From assembly GCA_029962745.1 (NCBI GenBank), contig CM057156.1, positions 25,870,614 to 25,934,613 on the forward strand: a stretch of DNA of 64,000 bases, given 5' to 3'. Numbering within the stretch: position 1 is the first letter of the stretch; each line of letters starts with the position of its first letter. Positions 10,607-23,900 of the stretch are shown one piece after another. A program made the position numbers and the translations under genes. The notes below the pieces were generated by a model. It worked only from the letters and a program-made list of their open reading frames with translations, was not told where the DNA came from and did no database searches. Origin of the DNA: Echinometra lucunter. Its lineage: Eukaryota; Echinodermata; Echinoidea; Camarodonta; Echinometridae.

Positions 10607-11344
10607 CCCTTTGAACCCTGAATTACTTGGGACGGTCGTGACCCTCACCCTGAATTATTTGCACACATACATGTAAAGCATATTTTGCTAAGTACATGTA
10701 AATGATTGAATACATTTCTAATGGGCCTACTGTGTGAGATGAATTGTTTTTTTTATGTCATTATGCCTTGTTACTAGTGTATAATAACGATGATAATAAG
10801 ATAATCAATAATATTAATTTCAGCTATAAAAAATAATCACCACATTCACTGACTGTGACACGCCCCCCTTGGCTTTGTTTACTTCGACGGCCACGAACGT
10901 GATCATCTTTTCCAGCCCTAACAGCATCCCAGCTGTTATTTTCCCTGCTGGTACCCAGCTGAGATTGTGCACCTTATTGTACAGCAGCTAATTCATTTTC
11001 TGTGTCCATTTCATCTTCAAAATCACTGCTTTGATTATCAAAAGCTTCATCATAATCAGCAGATGTTTCACCTAAGATAACCACACAAGAATCCTCTGCA
11101 GAGTAGTATTTTTTGCCAATTTTGTGTCCAAATATTCCAAATCCAAGGTGTAATACTAGGCTGAATCTCTCCACACCATACCGTATAGCGAGATGGCGTT
11201 ATTTCTACATGTACATGTATAAGGTCACCTGACAATTAAAAGTCACGTTATCAAAGTCACATGATTTTCGGCCGGTAAACCGGCCTTTAGGGTATTTGCA
11301 CGTTCTGCGCGCGTCCAGTTTTCGGGCCTTTCAGGTTCAAAGGG
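10607..11344. mobile_element. TTAA-flanked element with a possible transposase remnant
   Basis: 738 bp with ends CCCTTTGAACCCTGAA and TTCAGGTTCAAAGGG, flanked by TTAA at 10603-10606 and 11345-11348. A minus-strand frame (11174-10974) has an acidic stretch (SSDFEDEMDTENE), and further downstream the minus strand reads SWDAVRAGKDD. Acidic N-termini are usual for piggyBac transposases, but no catalytic domain remains. It is probably an internally deleted piggyBac element. Confidence 0.65.
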
Positions 11345-12761
11345 TTAACCAAAATTATCTTGGGCTTTAAAAGTTCAACAAGTTAGTAGAAAGGAATTCT
11401 TCTGAATACCCACACTTTAGGTTCTTTTCATGCAAGAAGTTAGAGTTGAATTCACCAATCAAACTATCATAAAAGGTTAGATATCACAATATTTGTTTAA
11501 ATAAAGATAAAGAGACTTACAAGTCATGATACACACAAACAGTCACCCTATATTTTGTAGAAATCCATGTGAATTCCCACACTTTGGTTTCTATTTATAT
11601 TGGAAATCACTTTCACCAGTCATGGGTGACTAATTTGTGTCAGGAATGACTAAAAGTTTGCAGAACTCCCCTCCTGGCCCTAGGTATGCAGGAAATGGGT
11701 CATAGATCTAGGACTTTAATACATGTATGAGAGAGAGGGAGAGAGGAGGTCCTAGAAAACATTGCATAGCTCTGATCAATATTTCAAGTTCATAAAAAAA
11801 ATTATGGTTAGGCAGGGATAGATTTGTTCCCATGTTATTGTTTTATTTTATCTATTATATTTCCCATTATTTCCTTGAATATCCCCTCTCCCTTGTATAC
11901 CATTTGCATTTGGGCTAGGGGCTACATGTACATGAGTGGAGTGAAAATGCTCTTTTTTCCAGTCATTTTTATCTTCTTTTCTCAGTATGCTATTATTTTC
12001 TGCATTGTCTATTAAATGGTACAATATTTGATTCACATGACAACTTTTTCTTTATCTACCCCTCCCCCCCAATCCTCTTTCTCTGAACTCTGAATGCTGT
12101 GAAATTTTTGTCTGTACATGCATGTCTTTTTAATAGAGAATTTCTTTTCATGTCATTCATTTCAAGAAATTAGACAATTGTGTACTATTTTTTTTCGTTA
12201 ATCACTAACGTGTATTTCAATGGTACATTTTTTTTTCAATATCTTTGTGACCATATATGCACCACATGTCACACACTTACCTTTTCTTTATCTGTTGCCT
12301 ATGGGAACTGGGCAGTCCCTGTTTTAAGTCAATGGGAGGTTGAAAATTAAGAATTCAATGGGTTAAACGGCTTTTAACCTATAGGGGCTTTCATACATTC
12401 GTGGATTGCAAAGGATCACCATTTAAAAATTTCTGTGAATCTTTCTCTCTGTGCTGATGTATAAAGTGTAATTTCTTCATTTTAAGATACTGCATAAGTG
12501 TCTCTACAAGGAGACAGTGTAGTGCTTTTATAAGGTAACATACAATCTTTTATCCACTCATTCCATAAAAATGGAAATCTTGTGATTTAACCATTGACTG
12601 TTGGATATACTACCATAAATGATCAGCTGTAAATATGAAGAGAGTTTGTCATATTTGGAATTAATAACTAATCAAAATATAAAACCATATTTTCATGAGG
12701 GGCAGTTTGGAAGAAATTGCCATTTAGCCTGATTAATGAACATTTAAATACTTTTACAATC

Positions 12762-13112
12762 TTAAAGGTAGTAGCCCTCATGAGAACAACATTGTTTCAG
12801 AATTTGAAGAGAAATAAGCCAATTTCAGATTTGATGACAGACATTTATGTAAAACTATCATGTTATCAAATGTACAACAATATTCCAAGGAGTAAGTGAA
12901 AAATGAATGGTTTTACTCTTAAAGCATCAGGAAGACACCTTTACAAAACAAAGAAAATAAAGAAAATTTGTGCTGAATATTTCCTTCTCAATCCTGCATG
13001 GGAATGTACTGGGATCTAAAAATTACGAGTGTTTTTCTGTGGCATGAAGCATTCTAAGGTAAAACTTTGAGCAGATTGGGTGCCACTTGCAAATATTGGC
13101 TACTACCTTTAA
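12762..13112. mobile_element. TTAA MITE with 15-bp perfect TIR
   Basis: 351 bp. TTAAAGGTAGTAGCC at 12762-12776 is exactly inverted at 13098-13112, including the TTAA. It belongs to the same broad class as the elements at 41967 and 45333, which also start TTAAAGG. Non-coding. Confidence 0.8.
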
Positions 13113-14555
13113 TGTTGTGCTGTGACATTTACAGACATCATAATATGATTAGCAGGAGATGGGACACTGCATCACAAAACTATCATTTCCAGTGAGATTT
13201 GTATGGCTATTGTTTGTTTTGTTACAGATTCCATTTTTCTTCAAAGCCAAATTGAACCAAGGAGTTACTTGGCAAGCTTAGGAGATGAAACTGTTCAATT
13301 GCTTTCATAGCATAAGGGTATGATAGATGTACATGTATCTTTAAGTGCCAGCTCTTCAAGTTGTAGGTTACTTGTCTGTGACATTTACAGACATGATTGA
13401 TATGATGAGAAAGAGGTGGGGCTCTTGGAATGCTTTTGAAGGGTAGTCACCTGTGAGTCTGCTTCACAGACAAACCGGGGCCTGTATTCTTCACCAAGTA
13501 TGTTTATACTGTCAGTTCTACCTTTTAAAGTAACCTTTTCCCTGATGAAGAAATATCTGTTAATTAAAGTAGGCCTATAAACAACGGTATTCTTATCAAC
13601 ATACAATGATTGGAGTGACACCTTTTGTAGTGTTCATGCCAAATTTCTTTCTTTCTTTCTTTTTTTTATTTGTTTATTTATTTATTTGCTTTTTTTGGGG
13701 GGGGGGGGGGGTGGGAGGGGGAAATACTTGTAAGCTACAATAATAAAAGAGAATAAAGAATGCTTCTATTTCTTTTGTTTTTATTCTCTACCCTCCTCCA
13801 AGTTAAATATTATAAGGACAGTCACATTTCAAATGACATACATTTACTACTATGATGGAGGAAAGCCACCCACTTTGCAATATTATCTACTCCCTCTCCC
13901 CTTCCTTTCCAAAAAAGAGAAGACAATGAAAATACGTGTAAGATGACACAGTAGATCAACAGAAACTACAGTATACAGGTGTTACCACATGCATTGCCCC
14001 GAGTATCTATAGATACATGTACATCCGAAGAAAATAAAGTTGAGCCTAAAATTTTTGCTACCCCTCCCCAGCCCACCCCCTTCAAAAAAAAAAAAATCAT
14101 CTTTTGAGTGCGGCAGTATCACAGGACCAGTTAATCTGTCTTCTTGCTGGCGATAGTACAAGGGGGATGTGCCTGTTTTCCTGTACTTAGCAGGAAGCAA
14201 TAAGGCTCTGTGTGGCGAGTGTGCTGTGTGAACTGCTGAACTGAGAGGAACCAAGAGTTCGGGCTGATGTCAGTGTCACAGCTCAGTTGTCAGTCACTTC
14301 ATCGAGATTGAAGTTTGTTGGTATGGTGATCTGCTTGGAGCTGGCAGGGTCTTGTCACCTCTTTTCTCTGTTTACTTTTAATACAGGCTCATGCATGTGG
14401 AATGTAATTGCCAAGCTGTGCATGGATATGGAAGGTAAGTTAGTCGTACAGTTTCTTCATTCTTCTTCTTCTTCTTCTTTTATAAGAATTTTGAATTCAT
14501 TGAATGGACATGTTTCACAAACTGAAAAGCTGTTTTCAGTAATTTCAGTTTGCCT

Positions 14556-14760
14556 CGGTTGTTATTGACTTGCAAATTTACCACTTATATGAAATAATTA
14601 GCCTATTTGAAGGAGATTTTACTGCTTTTTATTGCTAAATTTATTCCTATGATGTTATTTTGCTGTTATTTTTTATTTGTTTATCTTATGTAATTGTCGC
14701 CTAATTTGTTTGTTTGTAATCATTAAAATCAATAAAACATATAATTAAAAAAAAAAAAGA
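14556..14760 (+). mobile_element. Retroposed 3' end with poly(A) and 18-bp target duplication
   Basis: A 205-bp insert ends in AATAAA (14731-14736) and a 12-base A run. It is flanked by direct copies of AGTAATTTCAGTTTGCCT (14538-14555 and 14761-14778). This is the signature of LINE-mediated target-primed insertion. The body matches no gene I recognise. It may be a truncated LINE or a retrocopied mRNA 3' UTR. Confidence 0.75.
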
Positions 14761-15973
14761 AGTAATTTCAGTTTGCCTAGGCAACAACTAGCATCTTGAA
14801 ATATTCATATTACCGTATATGATATAGAATTCCAAGCTTTAAAACTTTATTACCTATTTCAGAACAGGAAGAGATAAATCTGGATCTGACCTCTCAGTTT
14901 TATAATTGAGTGTCCTCGCTACATGTACATGTACATGTACATGTAACTGACTGTACTTAATTACAGCTCTGTTGGCTAGCATATTGGAAGCTGCTATTTG
15001 CTAGAAATTAATGTCTTCCAGCATATCTTTTTTCTACGCATTGTTCATTTTGTAGATACAAAACAAAAACATTCAAGTAAGGGGGAGGGGAGGGGGGCTG
15101 GGGGTGCACTGAATTGAGCAAGTGGATCAAAGGAAGAGAGCAAGACTATCAAGTGAGGGGATGATGCAGGAGGAGGTCTTTTTCAAGGAAAATAGTGACA
15201 GTACATGTACGTGTAGTTTTGAACTTAAATATTTTTGACAGTGGCTTCTACTTCATAACTCATCTTTGTTAATAATCTTTGTGGGATTCTTGAGAAAAGT
15301 TGGTGATACTCTTGTTTTTTTTCATATTCACAAAGTTGTAACTGTCCTTGTATTTTCAGAAGAACCATAGCTGCCACATTTGATATAAAACATGAACTTT
15401 GCAAAATACTGAAATAGAAAGTGGCACTGTATTTCACGTGAGCTTACAAATTTGGCACTAATCTGTAAACCTGTTCCAAATTAACATCCAATTAGTGCTG
15501 TATGACTGTATGTACATGTACTATTGATCAGACCTATAATCCAATTAACACTGTGCCATCATATTTAGAGAACCTCTTTTGTAGTATTATTAGCTACTTT
15601 GACAAGCTAAATTGGCATCAGGTTGAAGCTGTTTACACATATGTCCTGTACCTCTGAGTATGACTTCTTTGATTGAAATTGGAAAAAAAGGTCCTTTTTT
15701 TTTAGGTCATCCACATTCCAGTCTTGGACTGTGATAATCTAGAATTGGGGGACTTTTGTGGCAAGGTTGGGATATTTGAAAATTATGGGTACCTGTTGAA
15801 TACACATCACAAATTAGGTGCTTTAGAAAAACAGATCCATGAGCCTCCTGATATTATTCTTTGATTTGCTTTAATCTATTGTTCCTTGTTTATTAGACCA
15901 TGGAAATCACAACATGTAGGAGAGACTTCCCTAGTGATTATACTATAACAGGGTGTTCAGATGCAAAAAATTT

Positions 15974-16095
15974 ATACCAAAACGGTATAGCTATACCAAA
16001 ACGGTATAGCTATATGATGAATTTATACATCTGAACAATGACTACCGAAATGACGTATAACGAAATGACGTATAACGAAATGACGTATAACGAAA
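15974..16095. repeat. Two short tandem arrays
   Basis: A 19-bp unit, ATACCAAAACGGTATAGCT, is present twice at 15974-16011. A 15-bp unit, CGAAATGACGTATAA, is present about three times at 16046-16095. The first unit contains a small inverted repeat (ATACC/GGTAT). The surrounding sequence may be an AT-rich MITE, but no clear termini were found. Confidence 0.7.
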
Positions 16096-17710
16096 CAATG
16101 GTCAGAGCATCGTTTCAAACTATAACTCGATAACGAATCACCATTCCGTGTACGTCTGAACGTATGATGACCATTGAACGGTATAACTGGGCGGGGCTTA
16201 ACGTGAGCGCGCGTGGAAAGGAAGGTCAGGCAGGGGCTAGCGCTGACGTCATGACCATAACAACATGCTCAGTGGGAAACTGTGCATCTATACCATGTTT
16301 TCCAGAAGCACGTAGATTATGTGTCTGAATGGTCTGTCAGCTTTACGATAATTATTTATACGTCGTTTCTTTATCAAGTTTTGGTATAAACTGGTTTATT
16401 TCTCAACATGGGGTAATTCTGATAGATGAAGTACAACAACCATTAAAGACATTGGTTAACATTGTTATGAATTTACAAAAATCTCATTTTGTTACTTGAA
16501 AATGGGATAAACATTAGGGTTATAGACTAAAAATACCAGTCTGAAAGTTTCAGAGTATAATATCCACGGTAAGTATTTTTAAATATTAGAAATGTGAACC
16601 AATGTTTGAAAAATATGCAGGGGTCGGTTTCACAGACCAAATGTAAGGAGTGCGCATGCGCACATGACTCAACGGACTGCACTGAGTGTATTGACGTATC
16701 ACGCGGAGGAAGGCAGATAATGGTATTTTTTAATTCGTGCAAACGGTCCTCTTAGTTCATTGTCTCTCAAGACGAAAGCTAACAAAATCGCAGTTTGCGT
16801 CTAACTTACAGCTTTTCATTCCAAATTATGGTTGGTTTCAGGGTTTTTGAGTACAAATACAAGTACTCATACACATGTTTCATCTTAGTCTGAGAATTTT
16901 TTAAATCAGCTGCTCTCAAAGTTAGCCAATACCTTTACATATTGTACATTTCTTTTGTTCGTTTTATTTTGCATGCATGCCTGTGAAATTGCAAGAGGCA
17001 CAAGGTTGAAAGGGGAACCCCCTGTTATTGTTGCATGACAAAAGATGGTTGGCCTATTTTTGTTACTGAACTTGCAGTGTATTCAGGTGTGAATTTCATG
17101 CTCACAATCACGGTTTCATCATGAACACCAGATGGCATTTCTGTGAATTCACATGTGTGTATTGTCGGCTGCTTCGTCACGCAGGCCTATTGTACACAGT
17201 CCTGCGAAGCCCTGTTCTTACTGGTACACGATGGTTCCTGTACTAAGCCTATGGAGAATATTAGAATTCAGTTGTAGTCAACTTGATATTTGTATTGTAT
17301 CAGGAGCAGAAAGGCAGGATTTTGAGAATCTGGATTTCTATAAAAAAACAAACAATGAAACAAAAAAACCCTGAATAATGCTTGTTTTTTACCAGAATTT
17401 ATCTTTAAAAAATGGTATGGACTTTATCAGTAAAGACAATGTTACTGGAGATGGAGAAGAACTTGGCAAAATATCTGTAGAACTTGTTAATATGCACTGT
17501 GGAAATTGAAAACTATTTGTACAAGTTTCTGTGTACTATGAAAATAGCACACTAAGATACGTTCTGTATATTTTGCATTCATCAATTTTTTTGTTTGTTT
17601 TTTTTTAAATCTGAAACAGGCTATGTGTTTATGTATTAACATCAGATAGCTCTTTTTTTTTAAAGCAAATGTTCAAGGATTAATCATTCTCAGCATGCTC
17701 TTTTATTTTT

Positions 17711-18636
17711 ATGCCTCCGCCCACCGTAGGTGGTTGCCGGAGGCATTATGTTTTCGGGTCGTCCGTCCGTCCGTCCGTCCGTCCGTCCGTCCGTCCCGTT
17801 TTCGTTCTCGCGATAACTTAAGAACCGTTTGACAGATCAACTTCAAACTTGGCTCATGTATGCATATGGGAGGGACAATGATCTGATTAGATTTTGGAGT
17901 CTCAAGGTCAAAGGTCAAGGTCATAGAGGTAATAATACACATAAAAATGGCTCGTTCTCGCGATAACTTAAGAACCATTTGACAGATTGGCTTCAAACTT
18001 GGCTCATGTATGCACATGGAAGGGACAATGATCTGATTAGATTTTTGGGTTACAAGGTCAAAGGTCAAAGGTCATAGAGGTCATTATGTACATAGAAATG
18101 GTTCGTTTTCACCATAACTCAACAACCATTTGACCGATCAACCTCAGACTTGGCACAGGTATGCATATAGGAGGGACAATGATCTGATTAGATTTTAGAG
18201 TCTCAAGGTCAACGGTCAAGGTCATAGAGGTAATAATTCACATAGAAATGGCTCGTTCTCACGATAACTTAAGAACTATTTAGACAGATTGGCTTCAAAC
18301 TTGGCTCATGTACGCACATGGAAGGGACAATGATCTGATTAGAATTTGGGGTCACAAGGTCAATGGTCAAAGGTCATAGAGGTCATTATGTACATAGAAA
18401 TGGTTCGTTTTCACCATAACTCAACAACCATTTGACAGATCAACCTCAAACTTGGCACAGGTATGCATATAGGAGGGACAATGAGCTGATTAGATTTTGG
18501 GATCTCAAGGTCAAAGGTCAAGGTCAAAGATGTCATTGTATAAATGAAAATAAATCAACATGAAGTGCCATGTATTTCTGATTTGGTAATGGCGGAGGCA
18601 TAAAGTTCGACCACGCGTGGTCGAAGATTCATCTAG
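17711..18636 (+). mobile_element. Tandem-unit element, family 1 copy 1 (Helentron-like)
   Basis: Starts with a hairpin (GCCTCCG... to CGGAGGC, 17713-17744), followed by (GTCC)n and then about five to six tandem units of 150-160 bp with the phrase ATAACTTAAGAACC...CAAACTTGGC. Near the 3' end the terminal word recurs as GGCGGAGGC, then a perfect 20-base palindrome TTCGACCACGCGTGGTCGAA (18606-18625), then CTAG at 18633-18636 before a T run. It has no coding capacity. Four exact AGGTCAAAGGTCA words lie in the units. Confidence 0.75.
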
Positions 18637-20818
18637 TTTTTGTTTGCACTGGCTGACAAATTCCATTGATTCAAATCATGATGTCATCTTTTGAGCAATC
18701 TTCATGAATGATTTGTTTGTTCCAGGAAATTATGGATTGGTACAATATACATTACCCCAAAGGCAAGTAGTTTCTTGCCTGTGATAAGTTTTTGCTATAC
18801 ATGTATATATGGTTAAAAACATTGTTTTGGCATAAGTAGATAAATACTGAATTGTGCAATTACTTTGCCTGTTTTCTGGAACCTGTAAATATTTCAGTTC
18901 ATAATACCTTCCAAGGAGAGGATTTGAAGACAAATGTTTGTGACTGCACCCTTAATATTTGATTTGTTCACTGAAGTTTAATGGGATGTAAAACCACAGC
19001 TTTTTAACAAAAGACTGCATTGGGCCGATTAAACAATTACAATGTATCTTTCACCTGTATGTACCTTGGGCCTAAATAGGTGGGCTAGGTATGGACTTGT
19101 GCCAAATCTAGTCATTTGTAGCATATTCACACACACAGTTTCGTCGTACGACTACATGACGTATAACTCAATTTACTAACTACATTTTATCGTGTACTGG
19201 TTTTTTGTACAAGCATTCACACTCTCGCCTAGATCGTTCATGAAATTAGTCGGGCTTTGAAATTGTGGGGTGGGGCGTAAATTGTGCAGTGGATACGTGC
19301 ATGATGTTGTGTGCACAGATACGGGAGCTTTTCCATTAAAGACACAAGTTATGCAATATACACGATAAGATGCCTGAAACACTGTATAATTAAACAATGT
19401 ACAGTTGTATGGGCATTCATACACTCAATTTTTCACTTAAATGTCGTATACCTACATGTATACTGGTATATCGGATATACGATGTGTGAATGGAGGGCTG
19501 AATGTTTGGACTCTACTGCATGCTTTGCCAGAGTCTGTCCTTAGTCAAATAGTTTTGCTGATATGTGCCAAGTACATTTTTGTTTTACAATTCTTCAATT
19601 TCTAGTGTATTAACATTTTCATCTTGTTCTGTGATTTTCCCCTTTAAACAGATTCTCCCATGATGGTCTTTACATCTTAACCAAGATTGATCGGATAAAC
19701 TTGTGAAGTTGACAATTAAGGCAAGAATAAAGAACCTTGATTGGAGTGACAGTCTATTTAGATTGAGACAGAAACTGTTAGTAATGGCTTTCTTACTAAT
19801 CGCACTGTGTTGATCTGAAACTTCCCTTTATTGCCATTTCGAGGAGCTCCTTGGTGCTAAAGGGGGATTAGCGCCCTTGCTCTAGCTTTCTGTGATGACG
19901 TCTCTGAAAGGATATCGCTAACATCTCGATCATCCCAGGAAAATCCCTCTTCGTGTTCCAACAATCTTCGACAGGGATTAACGGCTCAAAAAAAGGGCAA
20001 AAGTGATGCATAGGAGGAGAAGTTGAATCAATTACCCAGGAGCACTTTCTATCACAATTTCTTAAACTATACCATGACTTTGTGATGTGATACCCTATCA
20101 TACATGTATCTGCTCAAATCTGACGTGAGATCTCAGAGATACGTGGCACTTTATAATTAAAGGGAATCATCTTTCACTGTTGCCCGTGGATATTTGCTAC
20201 TGTTTATATCTTATCTCACACACGATCAATAGCAGAGAACTTTAAACAATAAAGTTACATTGTATCAGTTTGCAATATTTGACTATGACTTGTCACGGTT
20301 GATGAAAAAGGACATTGTAGAAGGAGCAGATCGAGCAGTTTGTGTTTGACACCGCTATTTGCAAACAGATACCTCTGGACGATATTGATAGCTCCTGACG
20401 GGAACAGGCTTATGAAAGATCACTCTCGTATTTCAGTATAAAGCTATACGTCTATATGTACTCTATAGCAGTCTTTGTTTTTGAGCTGCCAGTTTCAGTA
20501 GAGCATTCCAGAGCTCTTGGAATCCTTGCATCATATCGTTCCTGGATCTGTTTTGGACGAAATCTTTAGTAAAATTGAGAGGCAGTTTTGTACCTAGAAG
20601 GTCAAAGAAGAACAAGTCTGCTTGTTGATAAACTGAAGAAGTCCAAGATCCTGCTTGCTCCTCTCATCTGAACTAAGTGTAAAATACCATCAGGAGGTGT
20701 CCCTAGTAACATTTAGCTCACGGGCACTTGTCGCAACACATCACATTGCCTATAGCGCCATTGATAGCCTTTATCAGCTTGAAGAGATTCTTCACCAAAT
20801 TGGACCAAGGACGTCACG

Positions 20819-20968
20819 ATGGGAGTGATCACGGGGTTCCACATTCTCTTCGCCAACGGGAAGAATGTCTTCACCGCCAAGGAGCATGTCACGGGAGAAG
20901 TCGTCATCACACTAGCTGAACCGATGAAGGTCAAAACGGTGGAGGTTACCCTGAGAGGACATGCGAAG
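20819..20968 (+). CDS. Alpha-arrestin exon 1
   Basis: The ATG is in strong context (A at -3, G at +4). The exon has 50 codons, ends GCGAAG before the donor GTAAGA, phase 0. It encodes strands 1-3 of the arrestin N domain, through TVEVTLRGHAK. The RGHAK-V continuation into exon 2 matches the vertebrate ARRDC3/TXNIP junction region. Confidence 0.95.
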
Positions 20969-23900
20969 GTAAGAAAAAGAGGCCTTGTTTTTTTTTTTCA
21001 TTAGAAGTATATGGCTCCATACTGGGTGTTAAAAAAAGGAAATCCCACTTTGAAAAATACCTGTAAATGGATTATGTACTTTATACCTGTATGGTAACAA
21101 TGGTTTTCACTGATGCGTAACCCTGGAAACCCAAACAAGTTACCATTGGAAAGCAAATGAATTACACTTTCATGTGATATGAAATTCAATATTGGAAAAT
21201 ACATAATCCATTTACAGGATTTTTTCAAAGCTGGGTTTCTTGGGTTTTTTAAAACACCCAGTATAAATGCAGCTTATCACCACCATCACATCATTAATAT
21301 TGAAGTATTATACATGTACCTACAATGTAACAGGGCTCCATACATGACACATGGGTGCCTGAAATATAAGTTTTGACTTAAGACCCCTCAGTTTCAAAAT
21401 CTGTGGGGCTCATGTGCACTGATCCTAAATGTTTCATTCAGGACTCCCAGTGGAGGAGGTACATGTAAGTGAAAGGGAGCACAGAAATGTCACAAGTACT
21501 TAGCTCTATGCAAACAAGTCTACCTGTACATGTTAAATGTAAGTCTTGACCCCACAGTTTCAAAAAGGGATTGAGTTTCATGCAGGAAGACCCTTAAAAT
21601 CTCAGTTGATAACCCCTGTGAAGGTAAAGAGAGGCATTTAAGACTCTATACTTTAATACAACTAGGCACCCACGATACATGTGCACTCCGCATGCCGGTT
21701 GACTGTGCCACTGAAACCATTTAATTCAATTCAATTCAATTCATGGTTTATTAAAAAACATGTCTTGCAGTAATAAAGACTGAATTGCACATGTTTTTGC
21801 AAAGTTTTAAGTAGTTTACAAATACAAAATACAATTGCAAGTAAAAAATATTTAAATACGGAATTACACAGAAACTCATTGACAAAGATACATGTAGTAA
21901 ATAACATAACATAATATGCATTTATAAAATTATTCATGATAAATTCTAAAAACAACATGTTCACAGAGTTGTAAAGATATATTACTTATATACATTTGTA
22001 AATGAACAGATTAAAACATTATAGAAAAGTTTGAATTATTTTGAGATTTGATGTTTATTAAGCACTCATACAAGATTTGGAAGGGCACTGTTTTTAAATC
22101 TGTTTGTCCTGCAATTAAATTCTTTATATTTGTGTACATTGCGTAGATTAAAATGATTATTTCTTAGATTTTTTAGATTTAGATTCATTTATTTCCACAA
22201 TCTGATAAAAATACAGGTACAATAGCATAAAAAACATTCAAAAATACATTCAAACATGAATACAAAAGGGTACATTATAAATACAGCAAATAACAGAAAG
22301 TGGTGGGATTAACAATAGGCCTCAAGACCTTTCAAAGGTCAATCCCTATAACACAAAAGAGCTACAAAACGAAAAACCAAAGGGGAGGGGGGGGGGGGGA
22401 GAGGAACGGATAGGCAAATTAATAGGAGTTCAAAAGAAAATTTCTGAATGTTCGTTTAAAAGTCGAAAGACTTTGGCAAGACTTCAGGCTACTCGGAAGG
22501 CTATTTGAGGAGGTAACCAGGATTGGCACATTGTATTTTTTTTTTCAAATAAAAGTGCAAAATCTTGAGTAAAGTTTTTCTCTTTGAGATAAAAGGGTTG
22601 GTAACCCTATTACCCTAGCCCTGTCTGCAGGAATGGTCAGTTTTGTTTTTTTAAATACACCTGTAAGGCTGTAAGGATATACATGTAGGCCTACATGTAT
22701 GTACATGGTCAGCTGGCAGTACAATATATGTACACTGTAGGTCAAGTTTTCTTTGTTTTCAACTCCATTATTAAGGTCAGCTCATTCAGGTCCAAGAGGA
22801 ACAGATCAATTTTTGAAAGTCAAATAAACCACAGGAAGAAATCAAAGAAAGCAGATTTTTTTTCTCTTTAAGATGACCTGAAATAAGACATAACCGCTTC
22901 TCAGTGGCTGTTAACTCTGAGAATTAATGATGTCACTGTTCTAATATTATAAATGTGATGTATGTCAAAAATTTCCTTTCATGAATTTTTAAGCCTCTGC
23001 CCACCGTAAGTGGTTGCCAGAGGCATTATGTTTTGGGGTCATCCGTCCGTCCGTGCGTCCCGTTTTCGTTCTGCCATAACTTAAGAACCATTTGACAGAT
23101 CAACTTCAAACTTGGCTCGTGTATGCATATGGGAGGGACAGTGATCTGCTTAGATTTTGGAGTCTCAAGGTCATAGAGGTAATAATACACATAAAAATGG
23201 CTCGTTCTTGCGATAACTTAAGAACCATTTGACAGATTGGCTTCAAACTTGGCTCATGTACATGTATGCACATGATCTGATTAGATTTGGGGGTCACAAG
23301 GTCAAAGGTCAAAGGTCATAGAGGTCATTATGTACATAGAAATGGTTCTTTTTCACCATAACTCAACAAGCATTTGACTGATCAACCTCAAACTTGGCAC
23401 AGGTATGCATATAGGAGGGACAATGATCTGATTAGATTTTGGGGTCTCAAGGTCAAAGGTCAAAGGTCATATAGGTCATTATGTGCATAGAAATGGTTCG
23501 TTTGTGATAACTCAGTAACAATTTGACAGTTCAACAAACTTGGCTCATGTATGGATATGGAAAGGGCAATGCTCTCATTAGATTTTGGGGTCACAAGGTC
23601 AAAGGTCAAGGTCGAAGATGTCATTGTATAAATGAAAATAAATCAACATGAAGTGCCATTTATTTCTGATTTGGTAATGGCGGAGGCATAAAGTTCGACC
23701 ACGCGTGGTCGAAGATTCATCTTTTTTTTTTTGTGGAGACTTTATTTTAGTCATAGAGATTTTGAGTGAAGTGCAACTGTAATCACAATATTCTTGAAGA
23801 TACATGTAGAAGTGCCTTTAAAGTACATGTAGGTGATTCATTGCACTTAATATATCACTTCGCTTCCTGTATGCTGATGAGACCTCATTTTTATGTGCTG

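Larger units (their letters stand above)
1964..20818. other. Intergenic region between GLMP and the alpha-arrestin gene
   Basis: No convincing coding exon was found in this 18.9-kb divergent intergenic stretch. It holds the separately listed SINEs, LINE tails, MITEs, microsatellites and poly(G/C) runs. The remainder (for example 3230-3945, 8000-8940, 9280-10085, 11350-12760, 13115-14535, 14780-15970, 16100-17710 and 18640-20280) is AT-rich sequence with short open frames only. 19085-19500 has weak inverted similarity at its ends (ATTCACAC/GTGTGAAT) and may be another decayed MITE. The last 500 bases probably contain the promoter and 5' UTR of the alpha-arrestin gene, but no start site can be fixed. 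GTATAAAGCTATA near 20436 is a possible TATA-like sequence. Confidence 0.5.

Noticed and set aside
14386..14434. 49-bp segment with an acceptor (TTTTAATACAG) and donor (GTAAGT)
   Set aside because: Splice-like flanks only. It has no link in phase or similarity to the alpha-arrestin gene, though an upstream non-coding exon cannot be excluded.
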